A stretch of DNA of 64,000 bases from Diphasiastrum complanatum. Taxonomy: Eukaryota; Streptophyta; Lycopodiopsida; Lycopodiales; Lycopodiaceae. A program made the position numbers and the translations under genes. This document shows positions 53,583 to 59,600 of the stretch, one piece after another. Below the pieces are notes generated by a model. It made no database searches. It had not been told where the DNA came from and saw only the letters and a program-made list of their open reading frames with translations. Location: positions 59,293,296 through 59,357,295 of the forward strand of contig CM055092.1 in the NCBI GenBank assembly GCA_029204225.1. Direction: 5' to 3'. How positions within the stretch are numbered: the stretch's first letter is position 1; each line of letters opens with the position of its first letter.

Positions 53583-53649
<67 letters not shown>

Positions 53650-56600
53650 AAACATAAACCATAAACAACCATACTGAATCATGGCACTGCTGTGAATAGG
53701 ATCATCATATTATATAATATCGGGCCACATGGCACCAAAATGGGGTACAATGATATTCGATGAACATAATGAAAACTATACACCTAAGACTCGTCGGAGT
53801 CATTATAGTCAAAATCCTTCGAGTCTGTGCTTGTTTGTTGACCCCAAGGGTCTATAGATAAATCGGAGGGAACCATATGTCGTGTTGTGGCCCTGGCTCT
53901 GTTGCGTGCTCTGGCTCTGCGTCCTCCCCCTGCCTCTACCTCTGCATCTCTCCCCTCCTCTAGCCCCCCTCTCCATATCTGCAAGATCTCATCCCTCCTG
54001 TAACAGAAAAATTACAATAATCAATGCACCGTAGCATAAAAGAAACTCAACAAACTTGAGTGAGAAAAAACAAACTAGACACTGAAGAGTCATGCTTGTC
54101 CTCGTCCAAAGCCGACGTCTAAATCGCCTCGCCGATGTGATCCATGATCTCGTAAATGAGACCGAGAGTGCCCTCCTCACTTTCTACCAGGCGCAGCACA
54201 AAGAAAATGGGTCAAAGGACCCCCACAAGCTCCTCTGCATGTGTCCAGAACTCATCCCCAAACACAGTGGCTTGGAAAAATGTTGCATCTACGCTAATGC
54301 CTCTAAAGTTCCCGAAGGCCTCGCTAGAAACCATCCGCCGCAGTGTGTCCTTTACTGCTATCAATCGCTCTAGCACCAAGAAATAATACACAAAGCGAGT
54401 GGGTGATGGTTTCTTCAGGTCCAGTGACGAGAAGGTGCAGAATAGGGCCACTAGCACACGCTTCTTCCTGGTGACGAAAGTGACCACGCGCATGGTCGTA
54501 GAAGTGATCTGCAACACAGACATTCAGTAAAAAGTTTAGACAATAGTTGAGATGTGTTTAGTAGCATGGAGCAAGCGTCAAGGAAGATAGCATAGCAAAT
54601 GGAAAAATTATACCTCTCTGATCCATGGAAGTGCACACAGGTCATAAATGAGCAAGTCTATGCAGTGTGCAGCACACGATGTCCACACAATGCTGGGGTG
54701 CTCCCTTGTCAGAATCTCTCCCATCTGCTTAGAATTTGTGGCGATGTCTATGATAACTTGAACCACGTGCTCCACCCCAATGTCAGCAATAAGTTGGCTG
54801 TGATGGATCCACCACCTCAAGTGGCATCCACGCCACGCAAGAAGACTGTGCCAATTTATATCGGGCATATCTCGATCATACTTGGAGGGGACAGCTTGGG
54901 GTCAAACCCGCCTATTACTGGATTCACTTTATTGAGCTTGACATAGCAAGGCTCCCAGCTTTGCCACACTATTTGGACTCAGGATTATCACACAGCCTCA
55001 TATTTACATTGGGACAGCTCCGCATGTCGTCACATCAGTTGGCTATTGAGACTAAGAGATCTCTCTCTCGTGAAACAGCCCTCTTCCATGCTTGATTTCT
55101 CTTTTCTCTCTCTCCCGAGGGTTGCGGTTGCTGGAGTCACTCTCTCCTTTGTTGTTGGTAGAGGGAGCCGGCCCTAAAATCTTCATTTCTTGGAGAAGAT
55201 AGGGTTTGTTTTTTTGGGAGGCCCATGGGGTTTATGTTTTAATAAAAAAAAAAACCCTTACTTTTTTAATTTTTAGGCAAACATGTGCAAGTGTTCAAAA
55301 GTTTTGATGCAGGATGATTAGGAAACTATAAAAAATCATGCAATTTGCTCATATGGCTATGGTAGAAGCCCATATTGCTGATTCCTAGGTCAAGAAAAAA
55401 TCAAGAACAGAAGAAACCGCTTACTTAGAGGTCAAATCCACCACCAAGAAGAAAAAGCAAAGAGATACTACCAAAAAGCTGCAAAAAGCAAGCGTCGACT
55501 CCACCTTCTGATCAATGCATGCACTAGCTCTGATACCACTGTAATCTAGCCACAAAGCACCAAAGAGAAAGAATGTGGAGCTAAAACCACTCAACCAACT
55601 AGAAGCCAAAGATCAATCCACAACAGCTTCACCCCCAAGCCACAGTGAGTGAATGCCGAAGAGGAGAAGATTCTAGTAATCACCAATTGAATCTGAAAGT
55701 GGGAGTAGGGCGAGTTCTTGTGAGCATATATAGCCTCCAGAGGCCTGGAAATAATCCATCCAAACCCTAATCCACTACTAAACTCAAAAAAAAAAACTAT
55801 TGATACTCCTCTACATGCATATAGTCGTCACACACCATGCACTGCTCCACATGTCAATATTGGAGTGCCTAGGTACTCCCAAGGTTATTGATTACATAGC
55901 TAGCCTTACTGCAATATTGGGGATAATTAATAATCTCGAACACAGGAGTGCCGAATATCCACATCAAGGATTATTCTGAATCCTTTGTATCGAACGTGGA
56001 CATAACAGCTTTTGTCCTACACTTCACTTGTTGGAGTCTCAAAGGTATGTCTGACATCAAAGACAAACTAAAAAATGCCAAGATCTTCCTAGATGAAGAT
56101 CTCACATTTGTACATATGGTGGAAAGGAAAGAGGCTCTACAAAAAGCGAAAAATACAAGGAGACACCAAATATATAGGGACGGTAATATCCATTTTGCTG
56201 GAGCTAAACATTAACTTGAAACAAAATATTAATTTGAGCTTGAGTTCTTGAGGTATAAGTTTGAGTTTGAAACCTCCAGTTGACCTTGTAAATGGCTGCA
56301 TTTTAATGCACCATATATTCCTAGACCATTGCATAGGTGATACTTTTACTTTGTATTGTCTAGTTTCTGTGAAAATTTTGCAAAATCTAGCTTGATTAGT
56401 TTATAATTTCATGTACATATGTAAATCTCACATGTGTGAAGCATGTTCCCACGTGTGGAGGGTAGGCCTAATCATTTTAGTTCATTTATGTTGAGTTTGA
56501 ATAGTCAATAAGCCTTGAACTTGAGATCTAGTGAGATAATGACATTTGTCACATGATGTTAGGATTGAAATGCATCTATTTGGCCCAATCACATTTAGAG

Positions 56601-59600
56601 GCATAGATCACAAGGCCAATCACTTTAAGAGGTGCATTACATATGGACCAATCATGTTTAGAGGTGCATATCATGAGGCCCAATCAAATTGTGAGGTGGA
56701 AATCATGAGGTCCAATCATGATGAGAGGTGCAAATCTAGGGGTCCAATCATGATGTAGAAAGGCAATAAATGGGGTCCAATCATTCTAGACCATTTAGTT
56801 ATGCTAGATCTCATGCTACTACTAAAGGTAGATCTCTCTTATTGTACTTACAAGTTTTTGTGAAGCAATCTATGTGACACACCTTGTTTTTCCTCATATT
56901 TTCTCTCTACTTGAGGGCTCACTCTCTCTCTCTACTCGAGAGTAGGCTATTTTTCTCTCTCTAAAAGCATGTTGGGAACTTAGTTTTTTTCATGTACTTT
57001 GATTGCTTTAAGTGCCAATTGAATGTGGATTCATTATGCATGAAATTGTGCTCTTGCCTTAGGATCAATCTAGGAAGATTGTAGGATGCAATCTATGTGA
57101 TAGATCTATGTGCAATCACAAATTACCTTAGAAGATCGTTGTGGGTGTTGGGCAGGTCTTCACACGTGTGAAAGCTTCACATGGTATCAGAGCCACCCTT
57201 AGGTATGACCTTCATGCATCAATGATCAAGATTAGAGAGTGAAATTCATGATTTTGAGTGTGGTTGAGGATCTCGACCAGCTTCCAAGGGATTTCGGGAT
57301 CAAGAGGGGACAAAATCATGATGATTTGGATATGAAAAGTATAGTACGGACTACTATGCTCAGATCACGTGTGGGATGCCCCAACTTTAAGGATTTATTG
57401 TACTCTATGTGGTTTTCCAGATTGTGCAAGTTTATACTTGTTGGAAAGCTATTTGAGTGTAGATTTAGGTGCAAGAGATCTCAAGTGAATTGGTTCACTA
57501 TAGATCAAGTTATTGGCATTTGTTTGGAAGTAGGTTGGGCACCCAACCTGGTGACTTTTCCCAAACAACACCAAATCTTGGTCTCTCCAACTAGAGAGGG
57601 GTTACAATAGCACCTGAACGTCAATGTCACTCAATAACAAGTTGAATCTCAAGCTCATATGACTCGATGCAAAGGATCCCATCCAGATTTCAAATATTAT
57701 CAAAATCAGTTATTATAAATATCTTTGCAAGGTTGTATGAAGAAAATCACTTCAGGTAATAAGGTTGATCTCCTCTTGATCACTGAAAACTTAGAAAAGT
57801 TACATATCTCAAGCGTAGGGACTTTCCAATTAAGAAGGAAGCTTAAAAGATAATCAGGTCGAATAAATTCAGCTGAGAGAGAAAATAGACAATCTAGTTT
57901 CAAGTTCACATGACTGAGATTTGCAAGCAAAATTAACAAACAAAGCGTAGCAATGAGTAATGAAAGAGCAATCTACATATATTCATCCCAAATGTCTAAT
58001 CGAGTACAAAAATGGAAGTGCCCAAAACCATGTTATCAGCGATCATAGAAATGCTTACTTTTAGGTACAAAAGCGCAGAACTATACGACTTGCAAGATGG
58101 ATCTCGGTCTTTCACAGCCTACAATAACAGTATTTTTTCTAGTCATGATATATCTTCATCTTTAAAAACCATAGAAAAAAAAAGTGAGAAGAGTATATTC
58201 AACAAACAGGATTCACAAGAGTACATTCAACAAACAGGATTCACAAGATTATAACCACAAGGAGATGATGAAATCCTAGAAAACTTATGTACTTCTTGTC
58301 AAGGAACCGAGATAAAAATCACCTGAACATCCAATCTTATAGCTTGGCGAATGTTAGAATCATGCATGAAAACATCATCCAAAACATCCATAAGCTGTGT
58401 TGACAAAAGTGTGGCGTTTTTCAAACGATTGGCAAGCACAAAACCGAGAGAGCGCTCAAAGCACGGATGTGCTAGTATACTTGCGTAAAGGAAACTACTT
58501 AGCAATGGCTCGCGTTCTGCCTGTCAAAATCAACTCTCATGATTATAATTCAGACCTCCTAAACACAAAAAATAACAAACTTTTCAAAAGACACAGTTTT
58601 TAAAGAACTACAGATAGAACAAACTCAGTACTACATTCCCAACAACAATGTCAAAACATTTCAAAAGCTGTGAGTGATCCACCTATAAGCAAAACTTCGA
58701 TTTATAGAAATATTGGTTGTCCGCAAAGCATAAAGTAGAGAATACCTACACCCCAAGCATGTTACAATTGTAGCATAATCTACTATCATGATTGAGTATT
58801 TCCTTGAGCTGCAGGAGGAGTTTGTGTATGTTAGCTGGCATGTGCCTATGGCTGCGTGGAGATTAATCCTCATGACTTTCATTATTGTATTTTGCCAAAA
58901 AGATTGTTAAATTGATAGAAATGGATAAGATCTCGTACAAAGGAGGTAGGATTTTACTAAAAGGCACTGCACTGCCAACAACTAGCACAATGATAGATGG
59001 AAATTGGCAATGAGCTCTTACAATAATTTGACCAAAACCTTGACTCTATTTAACCAGCGAATTGCCATCTGGCTGCATGTGAAATGCTTGATTCATAGTA
59101 CACACGCACTTCGGACTGTATACCTATGTTCCATAAATTACTGATATCCGTTTCATCTTCAAGTATGCTATACGGGACCTAACAAACATGCCTACAATGC
59201 ATTTGTGTGCAAAACTAGCAGAGCATCTTCTTTGGATTCTTTGTTCCTACCTAGGATTTGCAAAATCTTTACTTTCATCAAAATTCAAACGTAGCTAACA
59301 GTAATCAGTAATCAATCTCTGCTATCACCTACCTCAAGTCGAGCCTCAGCGCGGATGGCGGCCCAAATAGGATCGTAAGAAATTAGATCTGTGAGGTTGA
59401 TTCCTCCCTCTGTTGGATGTTGAGCAGTCGAAGGTGGTGGTGCGGAGACGGATGGTGACAACTCTGGAATCATGAAAGCATTCACTCTATCTTCCAATTC
59501 CTTGGCGGAAGCCGTTGCTGCGGCTGCTGCTTTTGCAGCAGCTGTCCCATTTACTCCCGCGCAACCATTCTTCCCATCTCCTATTACCGTGTCTTCACCA

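Noticed and set aside
57239-57610. 123-codon plus-strand frame after a primer-binding site
   Set aside because: It lies where a copia leader or gag should be but has no Gag motif or recognisable domain.
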